The notes under the pieces are model-generated. The model worked only from the letters and a program-made list of their open reading frames with translations, did no database searches and was not told the origin of the DNA. From Pseudo-nitzschia pungens (lineage: Eukaryota; Bacillariophyta; Bacillariophyceae; Bacillariales; Bacillariaceae), in contig CM074758.1 of the NCBI GenBank assembly GCA_037355855.1, forward strand, positions 283,001 to 347,000: a stretch of DNA of 64,000 nt, in the 5' to 3' direction. Positions 24,048 through 33,806 of this stretch are shown here, in pieces. A program made the position numbers and the translations under genes. Within the stretch, counting starts at the first letter, position 1. Every line of letters starts with the position of its first letter.

Positions 24048-24322
24048 TTGTTCCCTCAACAGCGAACATTCAGTGACGCCACTGCTCTAACTCACGTCGT
24101 CGGCGTTCCTTCCTTTCTTGCTGATGGAGGTAATTGCGGTACCGGTACGAATCGAGTTGCGTCCGGTTTCCAATCGGAAAACGCACAACGCAGAGCAACT
24201 CTACCGCCTTCCGTACCGGTACATACTGACACAGAATCTCCAAACAGCAAGAAAGGAACCTCCCCGTCCAGAAAAAAAAAGCAGGGGGGTGTCATATAGC
24301 GTGGGAATTACTGAGCCGGAGG

Positions 24323-24327
24323 AAAAA
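24323..24327 (-). terminator. Pol III T-run after tRNA-Asp
   Basis: TTTTT on the minus strand, starting two bases beyond the tRNA-Asp 3' end. Confidence 0.8.
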
Positions 24328-24328
24328 G

Positions 24329-24400
24329 TTCCGTCACGGGGAATCGAACCCCGGTCTCCCGCGTGACAGGCGGGGATACTAGCCACTATACTATGACGGA
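24329..24400 (-). tRNA. tRNA-Asp (GUC)
   Basis: A 72-nt cloverleaf on the minus strand. The acceptor stem is TCCGTCA/TGACGGA, fully paired; the D-arm is GTAT/GTAT-type with AGTGGCTA loop; the anticodon arm is CCCGC/GCGGG with loop CTGTCAC (anticodon GUC, aspartate); the T-arm is CGGGG/CCCCG with loop TTCGATT. The discriminator is A, there is no encoded CCA and no intron. It lies on the same strand as tRNA-Ala, 281 bases away. Confidence 0.96.
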
Positions 24401-25722
24401 CTTGCTCTGTTATCCACCAGAACACTGCCAGACGATATCATGGTTGGCGCGGTATACCGAGGCAAGGTCGATCGGATTGCTTGGTCTCGTCTTTCGCAAC
24501 TTTCATCCTTGCAGTGTTGTTGCGTTGTACAGTAACTTATCTATCGTTCCACATCACCAACCCCTTTTGAAGGTGACTATGAGCATGTGCGAACGATCGA
24601 TAGACGTTGGGCTTGCTCGGAGCACCCAGCGACGATTGGGATTGTGCAACATGCACGTGGTTGTATATCCGACCGGATGGAATGGAAATCGTTGGAACCA
24701 GACAATAATTACTATCATCTTTCTTCATTCCTCGGTCAGTTGGAACGTGGCACGCACCGTTGCACGGCCGGAAAGCAATCGCGGAGGAGTATGAGAAATG
24801 AGTAAGCTTACGTTATTGTAGACGAGGACGAAGCAAACCAAATAATATTCGTAGCGGGTACGAACCAGTGATTACCCTTGCTCGATTGGTGTATACATAC
24901 GGTATGGGTGAATCAATCAGGATTTGCGTTGGGATCCAAACAATGATGGTATCTTGTGGTATTATGCAATACAGAACAAGCGTGCCTTCTTCTACAACAG
25001 GGAAATTCCAATTCCTGTACGGTACGAGTAAGATTACTCAGTAACCTTACGGTAAGGTAGATTACGGTTCCAAACTGTTGCATACCGGTAAGGTTACCGT
25101 ACTCTACCGGTAGCAGGGGACCGGTAGTAACCTTACGTAAACTTACTCAACGAGAGAAATACGTACCGGTAGTAAGGTAAGCCTTACTCAGTACGAAGTA
25201 ATTCGGGGGAAGGATCTCTCGCTCCATCTTCATATGACCCAGTCCCCGTAACGTATGTACGGTAATCTTACCGGTAGGCAAGATCTTTCATACCTGTACC
25301 AATAATTACTTGTGGGTGATGACGGCGCGAACAAAGAACCTACCGATGCCGTTAAGAACGGTTCGGGCATATTGTCGTATCCAATATTCCCTGCTGGCTT
25401 GCGTTGAAATCGTGATCCATCCACCAACATCCTTCCGAAAGTTGTGCAGTAAGAGAAGAAACGAAGTCACGCCATGTGAGGTAAGGTTTAACCTTACCCG
25501 GTACACGGTAATTACCCGTACCTTACGTAAATACTTCGTACTTCTTAGTGCTCCGAGAACAACAATCAAAGCCACGACCCATTCATCAAGCGTCGCGGCG
25601 AAAAGCAACACAAACGATTACGTACCATACCGATACTCGCAACTCGATGCTACAAAAGGAAACCAATTAACTAAGCAAGTCACTCTCAATCGCACCCCAT
25701 CCCGTCTTCCTTCCGTCTCGAA
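24401..25722. other. Gene-free stretch with the densest CCGGTA / GGTTAC cluster
   Basis: No supportable gene. 25015-25280 and 25480-25540 are packed with TACCGGTA, AAGGTTAC, GTAACCTTAC and TACGAGTAAG words in both orientations. The right end should hold the promoter of the zinc-finger gene at 25723. An open minus-strand frame at 25306-25611 has some protein-like text but no start or family support. Confidence 0.6.
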
Positions 25723-26628
25723 ATGACTTATCCCGACGGCAACGAAACCGCTGCGTCGTCTGCCCCGGCGGCTGCGGCGGCGTCTGCCTCCCAATCCGAC
25801 AAGAACAGCATCAACGGTGGCGCTGACGACTGGACAATGGCACGGATCATGCAGGCGATGGAAACCCTCACGGCAGTCTACGGATTTTCGGCGGAGGCCT
25901 CGAGCGAGGCGCTGGAGATTGTCGCTGGAGGCTCCACTGCTAGTAATAGTAATAGTGGTGGTAGTTGTAGTGGTAGTGATAGTCGCGATCGAAGTGCAAA
26001 TGCAACCTCCCTGGACGAGCTGGTGGCGGCCTGTTGCGACTATATCCTGGACTCGGGCCTGGAACAGGACGGGGGCGGTCCCGTCACACCCATCGACGAT
26101 TGCCCGCACGTGAGAGACGACAATGTGTGCAACACCACCAACGGCACACGTCCACGTACCGGTATTGCTACTGCTACTGCTACAGCTACTGCCTGCGGCG
26201 GGTCCTCCCAGATTTCCGTCACGGCAGCCGACGTTCCCGACACGATCTTTGAGCAGCGCTGCTGCTACTGGAATACCGACGGTGCCCTGCGGAAGCGGGC
26301 TCCCACCGGGGGATTCAAGGACGCACTGGAGTACGACGACAGTAGGACTAGTACTGCGACTGCCACTGCGACTGCCACTCCCGCCTGCCCCATGGGCGAG
26401 AACTGGTGGTGCCTGGCCTGCGGGGGCATCTACTGCTCGCGGTACGTCAACGGCCACGGGGTGGAGCACCACAACCTCCACCGTCCCTCTCATTGCGTCG
26501 CGATCGGTCTGGCCGATCTCAGCGTCTGGTGCCACGAGTGCGGGGCCTATCTAGAGACGCGGAACCATCGAGGACTCGCGTCGATCCTCGACCGGCTCCG
26601 GGAGATCAAGTTTGGAACCGCCGAATGA
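25723..26628 (+). CDS. UBP-type zinc-finger protein
   Basis: Single exon of 301 residues from ATG 25723. A low-complexity start is followed by a helical region (MARIMQAMETLTAVYGFS... and LDELVAACCDYIL, which could be a UBA-like bundle). The C-terminal part carries a UBP zinc finger: CPHV at about residue 127, the Cys-containing segment ACPMGENWWCLACGGIYC at about 220-237, then SRYVNGHGVEHHNLHRPSHC and WCHECGAYLE. ZnF-UBP domains (USP5, HDAC6, BRAP) bind the free C-terminal Gly-Gly of ubiquitin. Here about 90 residues with Ala-Thr repeats separate CPHV from the rest of the finger, longer than usual. There is no protease or RING domain, so it may be a ubiquitin-binding adaptor. The family call is firm, the role inferred. 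Confidence 0.85.
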   Translation: MTYPDGNETAASSAPAAAAASASQSDKNSINGGADDWTMARIMQAMETLTAVYGFSAEASSEALEIVAGGSTASNSNSGGSCSGSDSRDRSANATSLDELVAACCDYILDSGLEQDGGGPVTPIDDCPHVRDDNVCNTTNGTRPRTGIATATATATACGGSSQISVTAADVPDTIFEQRCCYWNTDGALRKRAPTGGFKDALEYDDSRTSTATATATATPACPMGENWWCLACGGIYCSRYVNGHGVEHHNLHRPSHCVAIGLADLSVWCHECGAYLETRNHRGLASILDRLREIKFGTAE

Positions 26629-26631
26629 AAA

Positions 26632-29549
26632 AAATGAGTGAATCGCGACGAATGAGTGAATCGGAAGGAATGGTGCGAATGCGAATGTCAACGCCGATGT
26701 CAATGCCAATGCCAATGTCAATGCCAATGCCAATCACAATTTCGGTGTCGCTGTGAATGCTGGAAGCATCGAGATGAAACAAAACGAAATGTCTGATGCG
26801 AGCGAGCGACATTTTGCCGGTTTGCTTACGGGTCTGCGTCAGGGCCGATGCCCGGAAAATGCCGCAACGCAACGCCACGAGATGTTATGTTATGCTATGC
26901 CGTACCATGCCATGCCATGAAACGGCACCCTCTATCCGAGTCAGAAAACCGAGGCGTTGGCTTTGCAACGCAATGCGGATCGCAAGAACGATGAGGATGA
27001 AGATGAGGAGGCGCAAAGGGTCTGGAACGCCGTAGTCAGACAATCAGGACCTGCGCGGAATCAATCCGCAGTAACCACCATACGAGACGGGACGAGACGA
27101 GGCGAGTTGAGGGAGGAAGGCGCAAGGTGACCTCTATTGGATGTCGTGTGGTGCTGTATCCTGGTCGGTAGCACCCGGTGTATTAGGAGCAAAACCAAAT
27201 GATCCAGAAACGAAAAGGGAAGAGGGTCCGGTGTATCGAATGCAATTCATGCCGTAACCCTTCCCAACGATTACGGAAGCCCCGGACGCAAGCATTCATG
27301 CATGACAGTACACAAGGAAGGAACACAAGAGCTCCCGAACCCCAGGGACAAGACGCAAGATTGTCGTTGGGTTCTTCTTGCCAAATGAATGATTGAATGA
27401 TTAAATCAATGCATCCGAACCGTGAATGCTCCAACGATCTTTCCGAACGCTCGAAGGGTAGCGCACGCCGATTGCTTTCCATCCAGCATGCCTTGCCAGC
27501 ATCCCACGGCAGAGCGTATCTTTTGTCGAATTGCAATGAAAACGAAGCAAGCAGTTCAGTCCTGGTTATCAAAACAAAAAATAGATAGTGTACACGTATC
27601 ACGAAATAACAATTTTAGGAACATTATATTGACTGCGTTGTTTCGTAGAATCCTGAGCATGGTAGAACTGAACGCATTTAACGGGTCCAAAGGGGACCCA
27701 TCACAACAGATTCGACGACGACGCCATACTGTCCTTGTTGAAAGACCGTGGAAAGGAAGGAACGAAGAAAGATACCAATCGTTCCATCCCTAATGGGTTT
27801 GGCCTCGAATGGCAGAAGCCAATACCCCCCCCCCCCCGAGAGGAATGCAAGGTGCGTAACCATAAATAGAACGAACATGTTCGTTTCACTGGTACAGTAT
27901 CTGCGAGTTGTCACGAACCCTTTCGATCGGAATGCAACCAAGCCGACCCCGTTGTCCGTCTTGGTGTCGACGATGCCGCGTGCCACGGAGGGTTCTGACG
28001 TCGGGTCGATCGCGTCTGTCTTGGCCGAGGACAGAAGGGATCCATTCATCCACAAGTACATTTACGGGGTGGGCGGGCTCCCTTTCGAATAGTATCATGG
28101 CACCCTAGAAACGAAGTTCCGATAGCAATGCGAGGTAACCATAAGTGCGCTCATGGAGGTTGTTAGGCACCGCTGTCGTCTGCTTCGAGCACAAACCCAC
28201 GAAACTTTAATTGAGCCAAGACAACTACCAGCAATATTTAATCTTATTTGGAGTTGCATGGTATTAATTTTCCGACCCGTTGAACGCGGAGAATCAATCC
28301 TAAGGCTGGTTCGCAATTCGTTCGGACCCACAAATATCAATCCGATATGGGGAACAACCTGCCTTACACGAAACAATCATACGGTGCATGCCTATAAGAT
28401 GATTGGATAATAGCTTGCTTGGCAGTCGTCATCGGTTTTGATGCCAATCTTGGGGCCCCATGCGTGATGTGATGGTGCTTGTTCGGTGGGACTCAGGCCT
28501 ATCATCTGGTGAATGGCATACCTTCATTTTTAATTCCTTTGTAACATTAAGTGAGAGGGCTTCGATTGAATCGAACCAATTCTTCTATTGCAGAAAGAAT
28601 CGTTGAAGAACTCTGGCTTCAGGTTTGGTACCGTAGGTAGTCGTACTCGTACCTTTCAGCATTGTGCTCCGGTCACAATCCGACAGCATTCTGACAAACT
28701 CATAGGATGTTAAGTGGGAAAGTTTCGAGAAATTGTTGAGTTTGAATGGGCGACAGGAGGCACGTTTGAAAAACAAATGAGATTCAGTATGAAAAGGATC
28801 CCGTTTCAGTATGCGTCCAAATCCGAATACTTAAGGTTTTAAAGATAGATCTCTTGAAGTATGAGAAAAATTTGAGACATTTAAGAGTAGTCCAATACCT
28901 GGTACGTATCCCGTATGATAAAGAATCATTCTTGGCGAATGATCAACCAATGAATGACACGAAAACTCTTTTTTGTTACGTGATTCGACAAAAGCGTATG
29001 TTAGCGTATTTAATGTTACGTGTGTTAATCCTGGAATAACCTTAATTGGATAGAAACTTCGTCACAATTTCAATCACAACGATGTGAAACTATGAGATAG
29101 ATGTTGTTTTGGTCTCCATGCGGATATCCTTCCCCAACCAAACACAACACTTTCTTTCTGAGCCCTGAATAATTACTGTACGTGTAGTGTAAAATCAGAT
29201 ATTTCTATAGAACTATAGAAAGATCTACGGGTGCTGCTCCTATTACTTGTGAACAACATTTTGGTTTCTCCTTTCCTGTATGTTTTCCTCTCGTTCTGGT
29301 CACAAGACGCGACGAGTGTAACATTGCAGCACAACTCAAAGGAGAGACGCTCCTCGTAAAAAGCAGTACTTCGTTCGTCGCGACAACAAAACAGCCCCAC
29401 AACCTTCTTCTGGGTAGCATTCTGGATAGCATTAAGTCAGGATTTCATCACAGCAGTGACATTCACTGCCGATATTTTAGATCCAACATCATCACCCACT
29501 TCTAGACTTGTAATGAACGACCAATCTACAGCAACGGCGACTACTGCAA
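26632..29549. other. 2.9 kb gene-free stretch
   Basis: No supportable complete gene. It contains an AATGCC/AATGTC hexamer run (26680-26740), pentamer runs near 26883-26920 and 27083-27103 (GACGA type), a 13-base C run (27825-27837) and a GC-richer, coding-looking minus-strand patch at 27890-28080 (see findings). Confidence 0.55.
27825..27837. repeat. Homopolymer run of 13 C
   Basis: Thirteen consecutive C, isolated in otherwise ordinary sequence; length is likely unstable and prone to base-calling error. Confidence 0.9.
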
Positions 29550-30800
29550 ATGTCACCTGATACGGCAAGTTCTCCCATCACTAGCCCACAACATGGTGCC
29601 GCGAAAGCATCTCAATCCCATCTGTTTGCACAACAGCTAAACAACAGCGCGGCCCTCTGCATCGAAGTAGGACATTACAGAAGAGCCATATCCTCGCTGC
29701 AAAAAGCATTGGAACTGAATCGGAACCACAGAAAGGAATGGAAAGATCGAAACGAACAAGTTTGTAAGTGTTACAGCTGTACCCTGGAAGGGTGCATCAC
29801 GTATTCGGAAAAGACTGCCAGCGAGGCAGCAGTCGTTGCCAGTATCCATTCCTACGCAGCTGTTCCAAACAGTAATACGAAAGATACAAAGATTAACGAC
29901 GTGGACACGGTGTTGAATAACAACAATAACAAACGACGGAAAGTCTGCACATCTCCATCAGTCAAGATAGACTCCACATTTTGGAAACCACCTTCACCCA
30001 ACAAGCAGCAACAACGAAAGCCCGAAAGCTTTTCAAAAGAGCATGGAGATCAAAATGATAGTAACAAAGAAAACGCTTCGTCACAGGTGCCCTTTGACAA
30101 GAGCATTTCGAATTCATCCACAACTCCTCTGCTTAAGCAACGTCAGAATTCAATACAACAAAGCTGTCGGGAAGAGGAAGAGAATGATGATGACGACGAC
30201 GACGACGATGACAGTATCAGCGGCGGATACATCTACCGGAGACCTATCCGTGTGAGTTGTGAAGGCCACGCTATGGGATCCACGCTGTACCTAATCATAA
30301 CCTTCAACCTTGCTCTCGCTCATCATCTCGAGGTCATCAGTTGCTGCGACGGAGCCAATGCCCAACACCGTAGTAAACTCGTCAATCGGACCCTGGTCCT
30401 GTACGAACTCACCTACAAGTGGCATCTGAAGCTCCTTTGCACACGGAGAAACAGTCAAGCTCCTGCTGCATCCATAACCGCGTCATCATCACTATCATCC
30501 TCCTCACCCCCCTCATCTACCCCACAGTGTACAGCTGTCACGAGCATCAGATTCAACATGATCATTCGAAATAATCTGAGCCAGATCCATCGATTCGTGG
30601 GAAACTACGCCAAACACAAGAAATGTTTGCAGCACCTCTTGAGTACCGTCATGGTCGTCACCGAATACAAGTCCAGAATGCCCATGAATCGAGTCATGAG
30701 TCACCGCACAAAGGATCCGCGATGCATGGAACTCGACGGCTTTTTGCAGAACACAACCGCTATTGTGCTGCAAAAGGGGCACTGCGCAAACGCCGCATGA
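29550..30800 (+). CDS. TPR-like diatom protein with low-complexity middle
   Basis: Single exon of 416 residues. The N-terminal segment LNNSAALCIEVGHYRRAISSLQKALELN (about residues 31-58) has the spacing of a tetratricopeptide-like helix pair. A Lys/Arg/Ser-rich linker contains KRRKV, a poly-Asp run of ten (30184-30213), and GGYIYRRPIRVS. The C-terminal half (STLYLIITFNLALAHHLEVI...LVLYELTYKWHLKLL, then SIRFNMIIRNNLSQIHRFVGNYAKHKKCLQHLLSTVMVV) looks like more helical TPR-type hairpins. Single-exon proteins of this layout are, to my recollection, common and uncharacterised in diatoms. No membrane segment or signal peptide. A short upstream ORF from ATG 29513 overlaps the start codon region. Function unknown; a protein-interaction scaffold is plausible. 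Confidence 0.78.
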   Translation: MSPDTASSPITSPQHGAAKASQSHLFAQQLNNSAALCIEVGHYRRAISSLQKALELNRNHRKEWKDRNEQVCKCYSCTLEGCITYSEKTASEAAVVASIHSYAAVPNSNTKDTKINDVDTVLNNNNNKRRKVCTSPSVKIDSTFWKPPSPNKQQQRKPESFSKEHGDQNDSNKENASSQVPFDKSISNSSTTPLLKQRQNSIQQSCREEEENDDDDDDDDDSISGGYIYRRPIRVSCEGHAMGSTLYLIITFNLALAHHLEVISCCDGANAQHRSKLVNRTLVLYELTYKWHLKLLCTRRNSQAPAASITASSSLSSSSPPSSTPQCTAVTSIRFNMIIRNNLSQIHRFVGNYAKHKKCLQHLLSTVMVVTEYKSRMPMNRVMSHRTKDPRCMELDGFLQNTTAIVLQKGHCANAA

Positions 30801-31044
30801 AACAAGCCAATAGCACATACTAGACACGTTGACTGGCATGTATACTAATGCCATCCATCGTTACAAACCAAAACAGCCATCGAAGCTAATAATAGAAAAA
30901 CTAAGATATACCATATCGCCTTAAACCATGAACAATGATAGCATTCTTAGATTTCAAAGACGTTTCCACCACATTGTCACCAAGAAGTAATGGTCCACGG
31001 AAAAAGAATTTTTTTTGTTACAAGTCACCACCACAGTTGGCTTG

Positions 31045-31560
31045 ATATCGGTGGACGACGCGATAGAGGTGCCGGATAGAGGTGCGGATCGGTCGACGCG
31101 ATAGAGGTGTGGGATAGAGGTGCGGATCGGTCGACGCGATAGAGGTGCAGGATAGAGGTGCAGGATAGAGGTGCGGATCGGTGGTTGATGCGATAGAGGT
31201 GCGGATAGAGGTGCTGATAGAGGTGCGGAATTGGTGGACGACGTGATAGAGGTGCGTATCGGTCGACGCGATTGAGGTGCAGGATAGAGGTGCGTATCGG
31301 TCGACGGGATAGAGGTACAGGATAGAGGTACAGGGTAGAGGTGCGGAATCGGTGGTCGATGCGATAGAGGTGCGGGATAGAGGTGCGGATCGGTCGATGC
31401 GATAGAGGTGCGGGATAGAGGTGCAGATCGGTTGACGCGATAGATCGGTCGACGCGATAGAGGTGCAGGATAGAGGTGCAGATCGGTAGTCGATGCGATA
31501 GAGGTGCGGGATAGAGGTACGGATCGGTCGACGCGATAGGGGTGCGGAATCGGGGTCCAG
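31045..31560. repeat. Minisatellite built from GATAGAGGTGCGG and ATCGGTCGACGC modules
   Basis: Over 20 copies of GATAGAGGT with variable following bases, interleaved with (A)TCGGT(C/G)GACGCGAT modules. The unit lengths (about 12, 24 and 36 bp) are mostly multiples of three, so a minus-strand frame stays open across the whole array (31025-31612, repeated LYRVDR / LYPAPLS). That frame begins at an ATG at 31612 but has no other gene-like feature, so the DNA is annotated as repeat. Confidence 0.93.
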
Positions 31561-31614
31561 CAGGCAGCAGCGTCTGTTTGGAGGGCTCGTATAGTCGGTA
31601 GATTTTGTACAAGT

Positions 31615-33806
31615 TTGGGGATTTTGTTGTTTTAATGTTTTGCTTACTTTAATTGTGAGTACTTTTTACGATGGTGACTTTCAAAAAAAGAAAGTAGCAG
31701 GAGTAAGGTTTACTGGTGGTAGGAGTGTTAACGTTCCAAGTACGAAGTAATCTTACTAGTAGGCAGTTGCCAGTTTCGATAACGTACCGGTACGTGACAG
31801 ACAACACACCTACCGGTACTGTATGACCCCTGCAATACACGACCCATGACCCACGACCCATCATCCATCATAGAGAGAGACCAGAGAGAGTGAGTAATAC
31901 TACGTAACTAATAACCTTACCATGTAAACCTTACTACCATGGGTATATATACTCGTACCGGTACCGTACCAAGTTCCTCAATCGCCTGAGTCAAAGTGGA
32001 TGTCAAGAAGAACGCGGGAAAACTTGAAAAAAATCCCATTTTCAACGAGTGCATACAAGTAAGCCTTACGGTAAGGTTTAGATAGTACCGAAGTATGTTC
32101 GAGCAACGTATCGATACAAACAGGAAAGACTCACTCCAGTTTGTGCAATTCGTTGCGGATTGCATATTCTTCCGCAGCACGAGAGCCAAAAGAAACTCGT
32201 GCCCCCATCACATCATAGCAAATGGCCAAGAACATTTATCATGAATTATTATTAATCGATTATTATTTCTCCGAATCCATTCGTTGGCATTCTTGCATCC
32301 TTGCATCCTTGCAGCACTCCAAATTCTAAGTAGACTCCTCCAACGTGCATCTGTTTCGTAGAGGAACACTTCTTGTCGGCCAGCCAGAGGTCATGGATAT
32401 CCACTCCATGGTGGCGTTTGCCAGCACCGTGGAATCGGTTCCCGCCGGATCGCATTTTTTTAGCGAAGACAACAACAATAATTGTTGCAACTTTTATCAC
32501 TTACAGTTTCAACTTTTAACACTAATTGTTTCTTACATCTTGCGGGAACCTTGCGGGAACAACATTATTATCTTTGTTGATCTTGCCTAATTGATGCAAG
32601 ATTTTGTGCCTGCGGACTGAATCACTCTGTCTCCTACACACCCTATAGTGGCAACGGCACGGTAATTACTGTAGAGATCTTGACGGGTATGAAAATACGA
32701 AGTGATAAAAATACGAAGTAAGGTTGAACTTTCTCGTAATTACCGGTACGTGTAATCTTTCGGAAGTGACATGATTACGAAGTCGTGAGTGCCTAAACGG
32801 GTATGAGTGGCTTGACCCGGGTTCAGTACGTGACGAAAGCGCACCGATCCATTTTCGATAAAAGAATTTAAGTTGTGACTTTCGCAATGCCTTCCAAGAA
32901 AAAGCCCTGATGACTAATGCAGTACAACGATACTACTCAATCTTGAATAATAGTGTTGATATTGCATGCCGAGTGCATGCAATCTTGGATAACCCTCCAA
33001 CGCGGTCGACAATTTTATTTAGATGTTTCTGGTAAAGGAAACGGCTGCTGCACAAAAGTTCGTTGCAAACATAGTCATTCTTCTCAACTATTCTTTTTCA
33101 GTGTATCTAAACTAATTATCAATTCGGAGTCACACATGAGCATAAATGATTAAACGGGTATTTAAATGTTACATACCTTGGTTGCGGGAACGGACAAATG
33201 CTTGCTTACTGAAAGGGATGGAAGAGTTCAGCGATTCACTATGAAGTTAACAATTAAATCTATTGTTTGATACAGTAGGCACAATGTCTAGGCAATTCAC
33301 CAATTTGGCATGCGCTTAATTTCTTTTGCGAAGTTTCCTTAAATAGAGGTCTTCTTCTTAGTTCGAAACGGTTCACTGTCAAACTGATAGATCCATAAAG
33401 GTTACTACAGTGTTTCAGAAAAACCAAGTCGCACCGATAACGTACGACTAACACTCCAATTAATGATGTACTCTTTACAAGTAATTATTAAAAGTAGAAT
33501 GTTTGAATTTATCCTGGACACGGATTGAATTGTTCCCACATTGATTGAACATTTACTGCCTGTGACTAAGGAATTATAGTCACTGCAACCCTATCGTGCA
33601 CTGTTGTCGGATTTATCACGTGCATTTCATACCTTTTCACCTTTCCTTGTTCGACAAAGGAAAGCAGGCATTTCACCTTCCGCCATACTCAACAAGAGAG
33701 AGAACATCCATCACATCATACATCATACAACGTACAACATACAACATACGACATACATCGTGCTGTCCGTCCAGCCGCTATTTGGTATCAGCAAGAGTCC
33801 AAAACA
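31615..33806. other. Gene-free stretch upstream of the kinase gene
   Basis: No supportable gene. CCGGTA/GGTTTAC-type words lie at 31700-31830, 31900-31975 and 32655-32760; TTGCATCC repeats at 32290-32312. 33715-33765 has ACATAC/ACAACATAC-type repeats in what is probably the kinase 5' UTR. Confidence 0.6.

Noticed and set aside
25306..25611. Minus-strand 101-residue frame with FRKDVGGWITIS text
   Set aside because: No ATG-supported start, no family, and it lies in the CCGGTA/GGTTAC repeat-word cluster.
31025..31612. Protein-coding gene in the minisatellite
   Set aside because: Only repeat-derived text; no signal, domain or flanking conserved segment. Kept as a finding, not a CDS.
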